Source: Ruminococcaceae bacterium UBA5406 (GTDB lineage: Bacteria; Bacillota; Clostridia; Oscillospirales; Acutalibacteraceae). Taken from it: a stretch of 64,000 nt of DNA. The DNA is taken from assembly GCA_002407675.1 (NCBI GenBank), contig DHNW01000025.1, forward strand, positions 102,341 to 166,340, written 5' to 3'. The notes below the pieces were generated by a model that saw only the letters and a list, made by a program, of their open reading frames with translations, was not told the DNA's origin and did not search any database. Positions within the stretch are counted from its first letter, which is position 1, and each line of letters begins with the position of its first letter. The position numbers and the translations under genes are program-made. Of the stretch, positions 49,260-58,190 are shown one piece after another.

Positions 49260-51800
49260 CTATTCCTTTGGCAGGGCGCTTCCGATTAACTCCAGACATT
49301 GAATGGTATTGACCGCCCACTGCGACGCTTCATTGGTGGAAAGGTTCGGGATTTCTGTCACCGGGCGCACATACTCACCGTCCCCGATCTTTTGGGGCTG
49401 AAAACTCATGACTGCATCTTTGTCCAAAATGGACCAGACTTCCGAAGCAAGTTCCGCGTCGCCGTAATACTTTGCGGCAAACGCTGCCATGGAACAGGCA
49501 AAAGTCGGGAAAGACCATCCTTTTTCTTTAACCGGCAGGCCGGTTTTTCGGACTTTTTCCTTCGGCGGAAGCAGATAAAACCGGCCGTACTCCGCCAGCA
49601 TCCGATCCCATTCAGGATCACGGATCATCTGAGAAAGCTCCATCCAGACTTCCGGCTCTCCCTGACAGATCATAAGGTGCTGCCCGGCAGATTCGGTGAA
49701 AAACTTCAGCTTTCCGGTTGCTGGGTCATACCCGAACACCGGCCCCGAAATCATGCGGAACGGCATCTTTTTCAGGCATTCAATTCCGGTAAGAATTTTC
49801 TGGTGGTATTTTTGATCCCCGAAACGTTCCCACATGGTCATCCAATTGGAAACATAGGAAGCCCAGTCCGGGCCGGTGCGCGCATGGGTGGGGAAACGGT
49901 CTTTGGGATAATAAGCCCGCATGGGGTCAAGAGCCAGCGTGGAATAATCTGCATCTGCCGTTTCGCACATGACTTCGCCGAGGCGTTCATCCGCCGTGAG
50001 GTAGTACAAAAAGCGGTTATGGGCGGCCATGGCAATACGCGCTTCCTTGCACCCGTCACCCCAATGCAGGACGTTGTGCCGGGAGCCGAGCCCTTTGTAA
50101 GGCCCGGCGTGGTAGGTGTCCACTTCGCTTGAATGGCGTGTCATGGCACGGGCCATGGTGAAAAGATCCGCGCGCCCCGTGCGCAGGAACTGGTACCACA
50201 GGGTCAAGTCGGACATCAGCTCCGTATTGTCCCACGCATATCCGCCCATATCGTATTTCCAGCAGTGGCGGCTGCCGTCATATGTGTGCATGACGTCGCC
50301 GTAATTCCAAAAGCCGTACCAGCCGCGCCGGTCAATTTCGTCCCGGTAAAAATCAGCCAGCCTGTCAAGCTGATCTTCTATCCGGGCCCGGCGCACACAG
50401 TTCCGGTCGGGCAGGCTCCAGACCCCGAATGCCCCCGCGTGATGGTAATATTCCGGTCGGCAGACAACGACGGGCGGGTTTCTCAGACACTGGACGCAGT
50501 TTTCAAGCGCTGGCTGAGCCGGAGACGGGCCGAGACACCACAGGTCCAGCTCGTTGGTGTTGGCGATTCCGCAGGGGGTGCTGCGGATTTCCTTGGCGCC
50601 TTCATAATAGGTCTGGACATATGAACGCTTATCATAATGGCGCAGGTCCATTGCCTCGGCATCCGGGGTATACAGCCACGCGCGGATGGACGCGGTATCT
50701 TCGGCAGCTCCTTCAATTTCAATTGAACGGGGATATTTCTGCCAGAAATCATGCACGCCAATACCCAGGCCCCCTGTTTCCCCTCCGGCATAGGCAAATC
50801 CGGGGGCGCGTTCGCCATCCACGGCATGAACCCAGCAGCAGCCTTCGCCGGTGCGCTTGTCAATCCGGTAATGCGACGCGGAATCCTGCGTCAGTTTATA
50901 ACCGTTCCAGACGGGAATCTCCTCCGCGGCTGCGCGAACGGAAGCCGTCTCTTCCCCATCCAGCTGAACAGCCTCTCCCCGGAGCTGGGAACGGAAAATT
51001 TCGGGCGGGATGCGGGGGTGCCAAGACTGCAGAAGCTGAGCCGGTTCGCGGAACAGGCCGGTGTCCCCGCCGAAACAGATGTGCCGGTTGTATGCCGGCC
51101 CCTCCATCGGAGTCTTTACTTCCAGACCGATTCCTTTCAGGAAATCTTTTTGGGGATCTCCGTCGTACAAAAACGTATGGACTATGTGGATACGCGGATC
51201 ACCTGCGTAAAAGTACAGCCGCAGAACATAGGGCAGCCACTCGCGCTTCTCGTTGGAACTGCAGTGCTCTCCGCGGATTTCAACGGCGCAGCGCACGGGG
51301 CCTTTCTGCAAAAGCCGGACGGAAGAAACCCTGCCGGTATATTCCCGGATTTCGGCCGTACAGCCGTCCGGCGTTTTTGTCCGGTGCTCCAGCAGGGCGA
51401 CAAGCTTCGCGCCCGAACAGACTGTCCGGCCTGCCAGCGTAACCGAATCCAGAAAATTCTTTCCACCCTCCGTTATGCGGCAGGCCATATTTCCGTTCGT
51501 GATTTTCAGTGTTTTTTCGTTTTGGGACGCCCGTATGGTTTGTCTGCTTTCGGCATGCCCTTCCGTAAGCCGATACTTCTTTTCCATATCCAGCACGGCG
51601 GCGTGGGCGGTCCATTTCAGGCTCCCGTCCGGCCAATAGGCCAGCGGCCACGTCTGCACCGGATATGAGCCGTCCGTTTCATCAAAAATGCGGAACTCGG
51701 TTTCCGCTGTTCGTTTTCCTTTTTCCCACGGTATTCCCCATGTGACGCCCGTTTTGCCGCGCGCTCCGTTTCGGAGCCACTTTAGGTCAATCGGTTCCAT
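49260..51800 (-). CDS. YetA-like protein, probable exo-rhamnogalacturonan lyase (PL26-type)
   Basis: An 846-residue cytosolic protein resembling Bacillus YetA, which lies next to lplABCD. The family shares its three-part architecture with the Penicillium exo-rhamnogalacturonan lyase PcRGLX: an N-terminal RIFT-type barrel (here about 1-250, PIDLKWLRNGARGKTGVTWGIP), a central beta-sandwich, and a C-terminal alpha/alpha toroid (about 420-820). The predicted reaction is beta-elimination of rhamnogalacturonan from one end, giving unsaturated disaccharides for the GH105 enzyme. ATG 51798-51800 has AAGGAAG upstream. Domain limits are approximate and the activity is inferred from family and context. 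Confidence 0.82.
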   Translation of the reverse strand: MEPIDLKWLRNGARGKTGVTWGIPWEKGKRTAETEFRIFDETDGSYPVQTWPLAYWPDGSLKWTAHAAVLDMEKKYRLTEGHAESRQTIRASQNEKTLKITNGNMACRITEGGKNFLDSVTLAGRTVCSGAKLVALLEHRTKTPDGCTAEIREYTGRVSSVRLLQKGPVRCAVEIRGEHCSSNEKREWLPYVLRLYFYAGDPRIHIVHTFLYDGDPQKDFLKGIGLEVKTPMEGPAYNRHICFGGDTGLFREPAQLLQSWHPRIPPEIFRSQLRGEAVQLDGEETASVRAAAEEIPVWNGYKLTQDSASHYRIDKRTGEGCCWVHAVDGERAPGFAYAGGETGGLGIGVHDFWQKYPRSIEIEGAAEDTASIRAWLYTPDAEAMDLRHYDKRSYVQTYYEGAKEIRSTPCGIANTNELDLWCLGPSPAQPALENCVQCLRNPPVVVCRPEYYHHAGAFGVWSLPDRNCVRRARIEDQLDRLADFYRDEIDRRGWYGFWNYGDVMHTYDGSRHCWKYDMGGYAWDNTELMSDLTLWYQFLRTGRADLFTMARAMTRHSSEVDTYHAGPYKGLGSRHNVLHWGDGCKEARIAMAAHNRFLYYLTADERLGEVMCETADADYSTLALDPMRAYYPKDRFPTHARTGPDWASYVSNWMTMWERFGDQKYHQKILTGIECLKKMPFRMISGPVFGYDPATGKLKFFTESAGQHLMICQGEPEVWMELSQMIRDPEWDRMLAEYGRFYLLPPKEKVRKTGLPVKEKGWSFPTFACSMAAFAAKYYGDAELASEVWSILDKDAVMSFQPQKIGDGEYVRPVTEIPNLSTNEASQWAVNTIQCLELIGSALPKE

Positions 51801-51851
51801 TTCTGCAGCTTCCTTTTGATATTTTAATATTTTTGATAATTTTGTTGAGTG

Positions 51852-51877
51852 AAAACAAGGGGCGGAATTTCCGCCCC
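51852..51877 (-). terminator. Hairpin terminator between lplA-like and yetA-like genes
   Basis: GGGGCGG pairs with CCGCCCC around AATTT (51859-51877), followed on the minus strand by TTGTTTT (51852-51858). It stands right after the binding-protein gene, where partial termination commonly keeps importer expression above that of downstream enzymes. No strong promoter is visible after it, so the enzyme genes probably depend on readthrough. Confidence 0.7.
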
Positions 51878-51896
51878 CGCTCTCAATGGCCATAAC

Positions 51897-53489
51897 CTAA
51901 TTGCTTTGCGCCTTTTGATACGCTTCCGTATATTCTGTGTCCATCTTATCCCCGCCGGAAGTTCTCCATTGTTTAATAGCTGCATCAAAATCAGAATCAC
52001 TGATTTGTCCAAGAATATATTTAAACGTTGCCGTATCAATCAGTTTACTAAGTTTTGCTCCATTTTGTGCATATTCATTGGAAGTAAACGGTACCGTTAT
52101 ATCAGCCACAAGTTCACTGTCTTTATAAGTATTTCTTGCCTTTGCCAAATCTTCTGTTAATGATTCGCCTACAACCGTATAAGCATAATTACCGCATGTA
52201 GACATCTGGTTGATCGCACTGGAATTTGTACTCTTGATTTTTTGCTGATCTTCCGGAATAGCCTTAATATGCGTGTCGTCAACCTTTGTATATTGAATTC
52301 CCTCTACACCATTGTTGACCAGTCTCTGCCCGTCTTTTGTAGAAATATAATTAAATACTTTCATAATCTGATCAAACCTCGTCTGATCTTTAACAGACGA
52401 TTTTGGGAAAGCAATACCGCCATTGAAGCCCGATTCCGCCGGACTGCGAGGATTTCCAGAAGCATCTTTTAAATAAGTAAAGGCATACATATCAGATAAC
52501 TGTTTCACTTTTCCGGCTTTTTTCTTGGCCAAATACAGCGTATCTTTCGGTCCTGGAACACCCATGCTGAGCCATAGTCCGGTTTTTTCCTTGTCAACAA
52601 AATTTGACACCAATTCTGTTGTCTTTGTGATCGGAAAGTCCTTGCTGATTAAATTCTCTTTATACATTCTTCTTAGAAGCGATATTGTGCTCTTAAACTC
52701 TGATGTTACAATGGTTGACACAACTTTGCCGTCTTTCAGTCCAAACTTATTGATTCCTCCATTGGCTACAATCAGTTCATTTAAGTTATCAATTGTTGTG
52801 CCGCCATTATCCTGAACCGTTCCCAGTGCTAATCCAATGGTATCTTTTTGGCCATTCCCGTCAAAATCGCCTTTACCAAATGTTTGGGCCATTTTGTAGA
52901 GTTTATCAATTGTGTCTGGAGCATCCAGACCGGCTTCCTTTGCCCAGTCGACACGATAGCAAACCATCTGCCTTTTTAGAATTCTTTCCCGTGGAAGCAC
53001 ATACAGCTTTCCATCCGTCTTGCAGTTCTGTAACGCTAATTTTTTATAATTCTTAAATCCAGGATAGTCATCGTTTGTCATATAGGAAGACAGTTCCCAA
53101 AACTGATCGTTTTTTGCAGCATCCAAAAACACATCGGCCTTAACATCAGGAATGATCAGTACATCCGGCAGCTGGCCTGAATTCATCATTACATTGTACT
53201 TATCCGCATACGAAATCATAGGAGTCCATTCAATTGTAAAATTTGAATTTGAATTTTTCTTTAATTTTTTTTCAGTGGGACTGTTTGAAGATGGAGTCTC
53301 TCCTGTGTACGGAAGAACAATTTTAAATTCAACCGGTTTTGCAGTCTCACTGGCTTCCTGGGTAACTGTGGCAGACTGAGAACCTTCTGTACCAGAAGCA
53401 GACTTTGAAGAACAACCAACAGCAAAACCAGAAAGCACGCCTGCTATGCACAGCACACTCAACGCACGGCAAAATCTTTCCCTTTTCAA
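51897..53489 (-). CDS. Extracellular solute-binding lipoprotein (LplA-like)
   Basis: A 530-residue lipoprotein with lipobox LSGFAVGC near residue 26 and a Ser/Thr-rich linker, then a two-lobed ABC binding protein of the large LplA/YtcQ class used for pectic oligosaccharides. Start codon TTG (53487-53489) follows AGGAGG. It is third in the permease-permease-binding protein order. It is markedly AT-rich compared with the enzyme genes downstream. Substrate specificity for rhamnogalacturonan oligosaccharides is inferred from the surrounding enzymes. Confidence 0.9.
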   Translation of the reverse strand: MKRERFCRALSVLCIAGVLSGFAVGCSSKSASGTEGSQSATVTQEASETAKPVEFKIVLPYTGETPSSNSPTEKKLKKNSNSNFTIEWTPMISYADKYNVMMNSGQLPDVLIIPDVKADVFLDAAKNDQFWELSSYMTNDDYPGFKNYKKLALQNCKTDGKLYVLPRERILKRQMVCYRVDWAKEAGLDAPDTIDKLYKMAQTFGKGDFDGNGQKDTIGLALGTVQDNGGTTIDNLNELIVANGGINKFGLKDGKVVSTIVTSEFKSTISLLRRMYKENLISKDFPITKTTELVSNFVDKEKTGLWLSMGVPGPKDTLYLAKKKAGKVKQLSDMYAFTYLKDASGNPRSPAESGFNGGIAFPKSSVKDQTRFDQIMKVFNYISTKDGQRLVNNGVEGIQYTKVDDTHIKAIPEDQQKIKSTNSSAINQMSTCGNYAYTVVGESLTEDLAKARNTYKDSELVADITVPFTSNEYAQNGAKLSKLIDTATFKYILGQISDSDFDAAIKQWRTSGGDKMDTEYTEAYQKAQSN

Positions 53490-53571
53490 AATAAAACCTC
53501 CTAAAAAATTATTTATATTGATATCTTAAAAACAGGATATCCAAACACTGTAAAAAACAAGTTTTACTGGA

Positions 53572-54471
53572 TTACCCTTTCACAGAACCTATCATAATGC
53601 CTTTGGTAAAATACTTTTGCAGAAACGGATACACCACTAAAATCGGGGCTGTTGCAATGACAATTGTGCAGTATCTGACAACATCCTGCGGAGGTACATA
53701 GTCCTCCCCCATCATCAGGCTATCGCCAATAGCCGAGTTGGAAGTTGAAAGCATGGTTCTTAAAATTACCTGCACTGGCCATTTTGTACTATCATTAATG
53801 TACAGAATATAATTGAACCATGCATTCCAATTTCCCACTGCAAACAGCAGAGTAAACGTAGCAAGAAGAGCAGTAGACGTCGGCAGGACAATTTTAATAA
53901 AAATTCCAAAATCATTGCATCCATCAATTTTGGCTGCTTCTTCCAACTCTTTTGGCAGCGAACGGAAGAAACTAATAAAGACTATCAGCGAAGATGCGCT
54001 AACCGCCCCAGGGAGTAATATGGATGCATAGGAATCAAGCATTCCATATGCTCCAATGGTTAGATATGTAGGAATCATACCTCCGCCAAATACCAGCGTA
54101 ATCGTTACCATCTTCATGATTGGTTTAAAACCAAAGACATTAGAATGTGCTAAAGGATATGCCATCATACTGGTTACAGCCATAGAAATAGCGGTGCCTA
54201 AAATGGTCATAATTACAGAAACTAACAAACTGCGGCCAACCGAATCTGTCGTGAATAAAACATATTTATAGGAATCCAGCGTAAATCCTTTGGGCCACAA
54301 AAAGAATTTGTACTTCAGCAATTCAGTTGGATTACTGAAAGATGCCGCAATAACAAAGAGAAACGGCAGTAAACATACTAACCCAAATGCTAATAATAAC
54401 AAAATGTTGATAACGTCGAAAGTAACACTTCCGACACTATATTTCCAATATTTCCAATGTCTCTTTTGCAT
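53572..54471 (-). CDS. Sugar ABC transporter permease (LplC/YtcP-like)
   Basis: A 299-residue permease with six predicted membrane segments and the EAA loop (ELEEAAKIDGCNDFGIFIKIVLP) that contacts the ATPase. It belongs to the MalG-type half of CUT1 importers. ATG 54469-54471 is preceded by GGGGAG; a longer TTG opening overlaps the end of the lplB-like gene. No ATPase gene accompanies it. Confidence 0.92.
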   Translation of the reverse strand: MQKRHWKYWKYSVGSVTFDVINILLLLAFGLVCLLPFLFVIAASFSNPTELLKYKFFLWPKGFTLDSYKYVLFTTDSVGRSLLVSVIMTILGTAISMAVTSMMAYPLAHSNVFGFKPIMKMVTITLVFGGGMIPTYLTIGAYGMLDSYASILLPGAVSASSLIVFISFFRSLPKELEEAAKIDGCNDFGIFIKIVLPTSTALLATFTLLFAVGNWNAWFNYILYINDSTKWPVQVILRTMLSTSNSAIGDSLMMGEDYVPPQDVVRYCTIVIATAPILVVYPFLQKYFTKGIMIGSVKG

Positions 54472-54509
54472 GGCTATATTCTCTCCCCTGTATTTGGTTT
54501 TCTTCGATG

Positions 54510-55469
54510 TCAAAACAGTCCTTCTTCTCCAAGTGCTGTCGAAATTTTATTCGTTGCCAAGATTAAAATCAATGATATGACAGATTTAAACAAACCAACT
54601 GCAGTGGAGTAGCTTAATTGACCATGTGTAACACCAATGTCATATACATAGGTTTCATAAACGTCTCCGACATTTTGTACCAAAGGATTGATCATCAACA
54701 GCAACTGTTCAAATCCAACGTCCAAAAATCTACCCATGTGCAGTATTAGAAGAATCACAATCGTACCGCGTATCGCTGGCAAGGTAACATGCCACATTTG
54801 CTGCCACCGATTGGCGCCGTCTATTTGTGCAGCCTCGTACAGCTGCGGATCCACTCCAGACAGCGCTGCTAAATAAATAATGGTGCCCCATCCGGTTCCT
54901 TTCCAGATACCCTGCAAAACAATTTCTGCCCTGAAAGTGGCGGGGTTAGCAAGGAAATTTGTATTTGTCCCTAATAAAGAATTGACGATGCCATCCTGTG
55001 TACCAAAAAAAGAAACCGTCAGCGCTGCCACAACAACCCATGAGATAAAATGAGGAATATAAATAAACGTTTGAATGACACGCTTATACCATTCCGCCCT
55101 GATTTCATTCAGCATTAATGCAACTATAATGGGAAGCGGAAATGCAAATACAAGGTTCAATACTCCAAATATTAAAGTGTTGGAAAACAGCCTGAAAAAA
55201 CTTTCATCAGCAAAGAAAGTCTGGAAATGCTTAAATCCGACCCATGGGCTTTTCAAAACGCCCAAATAAGGCTTAAAGTTCTGAAAAGCAACAATAATTC
55301 CAAACATGGGAACATATTTAAAAAGGATAAAAACCAAAATGCCTGGAAGCATCATCAGAAGCATCCATTTGTCGCGCTTAATCCGCTTCCATGCGCTTGG
55401 CTTGGAAACCGTAACGGCCGACGTGTCTGCGGGGGGAGATGGCGATACAGATGTAACTGAACTGTTCAT
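54510..55469 (-). CDS. Sugar ABC transporter permease (LplB/YtcP-partner)
   Basis: A 319-residue MalF-type permease: a Ser/Pro-rich cytosolic N-terminus of about 35 residues, six membrane segments, and the EAA loop (LYEAAQIDGANRWQQMWHVTLP). ATG 55467-55469 has AGGAG eight bases upstream. It is the first gene of the leftward operon and diverges from the YesN-like regulator. The LplB/LplC pair in Bacillus serves large pectic oligosaccharides. Confidence 0.92.
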   Translation of the reverse strand: MNSSVTSVSPSPPADTSAVTVSKPSAWKRIKRDKWMLLMMLPGILVFILFKYVPMFGIIVAFQNFKPYLGVLKSPWVGFKHFQTFFADESFFRLFSNTLIFGVLNLVFAFPLPIIVALMLNEIRAEWYKRVIQTFIYIPHFISWVVVAALTVSFFGTQDGIVNSLLGTNTNFLANPATFRAEIVLQGIWKGTGWGTIIYLAALSGVDPQLYEAAQIDGANRWQQMWHVTLPAIRGTIVILLILHMGRFLDVGFEQLLLMINPLVQNVGDVYETYVYDIGVTHGQLSYSTAVGLFKSVISLILILATNKISTALGEEGLF

Positions 55470-55543
55470 TTGCAAAACTCCTGTTCCTAAAAAATCAACA
55501 TTCATTGAGGTAAAGTCCGGATAAACCGGGGCTTCTAAATTGT

Positions 55544-55566
55544 AACCTGCTATAACAACCTGCTAT
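55544..55566 (-). repeat. Direct repeat upstream of the importer operon
   Basis: AACCTGCTAT occurs twice in tandem at 55544-55553 and 55557-55566, a period of 13 bases, 75-97 bases upstream of the lplB-like start. Direct repeats are the usual binding-site form of AraC-family activators, and a YesN-like AraC gene diverges from this region, so it is a candidate operator. Confidence 0.5.
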
Positions 55567-55626
55567 GTTTTAGATTTTAACTAATTTTTTGTTTCTTTTC
55601 CATATTCATTTCGGTTACTTTCGTAA

Positions 55627-55663
55627 TTTAGCGCTAAAATGACCTGTCAATTTCGATCGAAAT
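55627..55663. promoter_or_regulatory. Two perfect palindromes in the divergent intergenic region
   Basis: TTTAGCGCTAAA (55627-55638) is a perfect 12-base palindrome and ATTTCGATCGAAAT (55650-55663) a perfect 14-base palindrome, 11 bases apart, in the AT-rich region between the lplB-like and yesN-like genes. They are the right size for dimeric repressor sites (LacI- or GntR-type) but match no consensus I can name. The gene responsible is not obvious in the window. Confidence 0.5.
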
Positions 55664-55747
55664 GGAATATTATTAATTTGTTCAAAGAAACAGTCTGGAA
55701 AAAATAAATAAAAATTAAATTAATATTTACCGGGAAAGTGATATATA

Positions 55748-57997
55748 TTGCAGATTTATAAATCTAAGCTTTTAAAAAAAGCCGCTTTAACTTGTATCCT
55801 GCTCGGCACCGTTCCATCCGTTATCGTCGGAACTTTCTCCTACCAAAAGGCGTCTGAAACCATCCAGCAGAAAGTTGACGAAGGCTGTGTCAGCCAGCTG
55901 CAGCAGGTTCAAATGTCTGTGGAAACGCAGCTTGCCTCCACAAAAAAGACTTTGCTGCAGCTGATTGAGTCCCCTTCGGTCACACAGTCCATCAGCACCC
56001 CAAAAAGCGGGCTGGAATTTCAAACCTTTTATCAAATTGAAAATGTGATTAACAGTCTTCCGCCCACCAGTATTCCCATTTATAATGTCAGCCTGATCAA
56101 CATTGAAAAGGGATGGGTGATTGACAAAACAAATATTTACGGCCTGCCGGAATACGAACAGCAAAATCCCTCCGTTAAGGATTACATAAAAAGCCCCCAA
56201 AAGGCCTTCTGGAACGACAAGGCTAAAGTTCTGGACACAACGGGGGAAACACAGACAACCTGCGTTGCTGTAGTCCAAAAATACAAAAGCAGGGACGGAA
56301 GTTACATTGGAACCATTGACATCCCATACAGCAGTTTCCGGAATCTAATTAAAACAACCAAGACTCCCGGAATCACCATGATCATTAATTCAGAGGGAAA
56401 TGTGATTTTTTCTGGGCAGCCCGAAAAGAGCCGTGCGTTTTCTTCAAAAATGATCGCTCTGATTCAGCAAGACGGTAAAAAGACCGGCTGTCTGAACATG
56501 CCGACGGGAAATTCCACTTGGAATGTCACTTATATCCGTTCGGATTACAACCAGTGGTTCTATGCTCTGGCAACCCCCATGGATGAACTGACCCGGGATT
56601 CAAAAACGATCCAGTGGTTTACCGTCTTGGTCTGCATCATGCTGACCGCGCTGATTGTCCTGATTTCTCTTTTTATATCCAACCGCGCCTACCGCCCGGT
56701 GCAGCGGCTTTCCAGCGTACTGAAAGATGAAACCGCACCCGCCGTTCCCGGCGACGAAGTAAAACAGATTGAAAACAAAGTTACTTCCCTGATTGTCAAC
56801 CGCAGCAACCTGCAGAAGGAAATGGTGTCGCAGTCGCAAAAACTGCGGGAGTACTTTATCGCAAAACTCTTAATGACTGAAAACAGCGCCGATTTTATCG
56901 ACAGCCGGGCTTCCCTATACGGCTTTCTCAGCCCTCCGCCTGTCATGGCAGTTATGGTAATCCAGCCCGATCCGTTCGAAAATACGCCGTATAAGGAAAG
57001 CGACGCCGATATCCTGCTGTATGCAATCAGCAATATCACTTCTGAGATTTTCGCCGACCATTCGATCATTTTTACTTCCATATTAGACGAAAAACAGATT
57101 ACCATCCTTTCCGTTGACGAGGAAGAATACAAAAATGAAGTCTATGGCTATGCCGGTCAAATCCAGAAAACCTTGCAGCGCGAACTTGAGTTCGGGGTCA
57201 GCGTCGTCATCAGCCGGCCCGTTCGGACCTATAAAGATCTGCACAAAAATTACAATGAATGCGTCCATATTCTTCAATATAAACTGCTGAGCAGAAAATC
57301 CATTACTTTCGTAGATGATGTAAACAAGCAGCTCGACTTAAACTCGGTTTACCCGCAGGATCTGGAAAAAGAAATCCTAGACGCCGTGCAAACCTGTGAC
57401 CGCGTGAAATGCCGGGAAATGATTCACCAGTTTCTGACTTCGATTTTCGACGTCCAATCCAACCGCTGTGTCTACAAAATTTTTCTGCTCCGGCTGGTTG
57501 TCAACCTCGTGATCCTGGAAAACCACGCAAGCAAAGACCTGTGCCGGAGTGAATCGGAATATATCCGGCAGATTTACAACATGCACGATAAAGATCAAAT
57601 TGAAGACTGGCTGGAAAATACCGTTGCGGAATCGGTGATTCAGAATATAGAAAAAAGTGAAGATAACCATCTCCGCGAGATCTGTAATTCTGTGCTTGAT
57701 ATTATTCACAAAGAATATTCGAATAAACTGACGCTGGAAACCTGCGCCCAAAAGCTAAATTACCACCCGAGCTATATCCGCCGTGTTCTTAAAAAAGAGA
57801 TGGGCATCAATTTCCGGGATTACCTGGTCAAGTATCAAATCAATGTGGCCAAGAAATGGCTGGTTGAGACCGAATACACAACAGCCGAAATTGCACGAAA
57901 GCTGCAGTATGAAAACACGGAAAATTTTATCCGGTGCTTTAAAAAAGTGGTTGGCTGCACGCCTCGGCAATACAAAAACAACCGGGCTAACCTTTAA
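55748..57997 (+). CDS. Membrane-bound AraC-family sensor-regulator (YesN/YtdP-like)
   Basis: A 749-residue one-component receptor. Membrane segments at about 10-30 and 296-318 enclose an extracellular Cache-like domain of about 260 residues; a cytosolic linker region of about 320 residues leads to a C-terminal AraC HTH pair (about 645-745, LNYHPSYIRRVLKKEMGINFRDYL and YENTENFIRCFKKVVGCTPRQY). This layout is typical of Firmicutes regulators that sense polysaccharide breakdown products outside the cell and activate the adjacent importer. The start is TTG (55748-55750) behind GGGAAAGTG. It diverges from lplB-lplC-lplA. Confidence 0.92.
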   Translation: MQIYKSKLLKKAALTCILLGTVPSVIVGTFSYQKASETIQQKVDEGCVSQLQQVQMSVETQLASTKKTLLQLIESPSVTQSISTPKSGLEFQTFYQIENVINSLPPTSIPIYNVSLINIEKGWVIDKTNIYGLPEYEQQNPSVKDYIKSPQKAFWNDKAKVLDTTGETQTTCVAVVQKYKSRDGSYIGTIDIPYSSFRNLIKTTKTPGITMIINSEGNVIFSGQPEKSRAFSSKMIALIQQDGKKTGCLNMPTGNSTWNVTYIRSDYNQWFYALATPMDELTRDSKTIQWFTVLVCIMLTALIVLISLFISNRAYRPVQRLSSVLKDETAPAVPGDEVKQIENKVTSLIVNRSNLQKEMVSQSQKLREYFIAKLLMTENSADFIDSRASLYGFLSPPPVMAVMVIQPDPFENTPYKESDADILLYAISNITSEIFADHSIIFTSILDEKQITILSVDEEEYKNEVYGYAGQIQKTLQRELEFGVSVVISRPVRTYKDLHKNYNECVHILQYKLLSRKSITFVDDVNKQLDLNSVYPQDLEKEILDAVQTCDRVKCREMIHQFLTSIFDVQSNRCVYKIFLLRLVVNLVILENHASKDLCRSESEYIRQIYNMHDKDQIEDWLENTVAESVIQNIEKSEDNHLREICNSVLDIIHKEYSNKLTLETCAQKLNYHPSYIRRVLKKEMGINFRDYLVKYQINVAKKWLVETEYTTAEIARKLQYENTENFIRCFKKVVGCTPRQYKNNRANL

Positions 57998-58190
57998 GGG
58001 CGGCCCCCGGTGGTTGCCAAAACTGGTTTCTTGTTGTGTTTTTCAGACATCTCGGCCGAATTCCGTTGATAATGAAATTTTGATGGCTTATAATTAAAAT
58101 GTTTAATTATCCCTTTTTTATCCGGGATAACAAGTGAAAGCCCTTCCTATTTATTGAAATCATTATGCAGAATAAAGGATGAAAACAAGA

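Noticed and set aside
53490..53571. Hairpin between the lplC-like and lplA-like genes
   Set aside because: GATATC...GATATC can form a six-pair stem, but no T run follows it in the transcript direction, so it is not a terminator; it may be a spacer or stability element.
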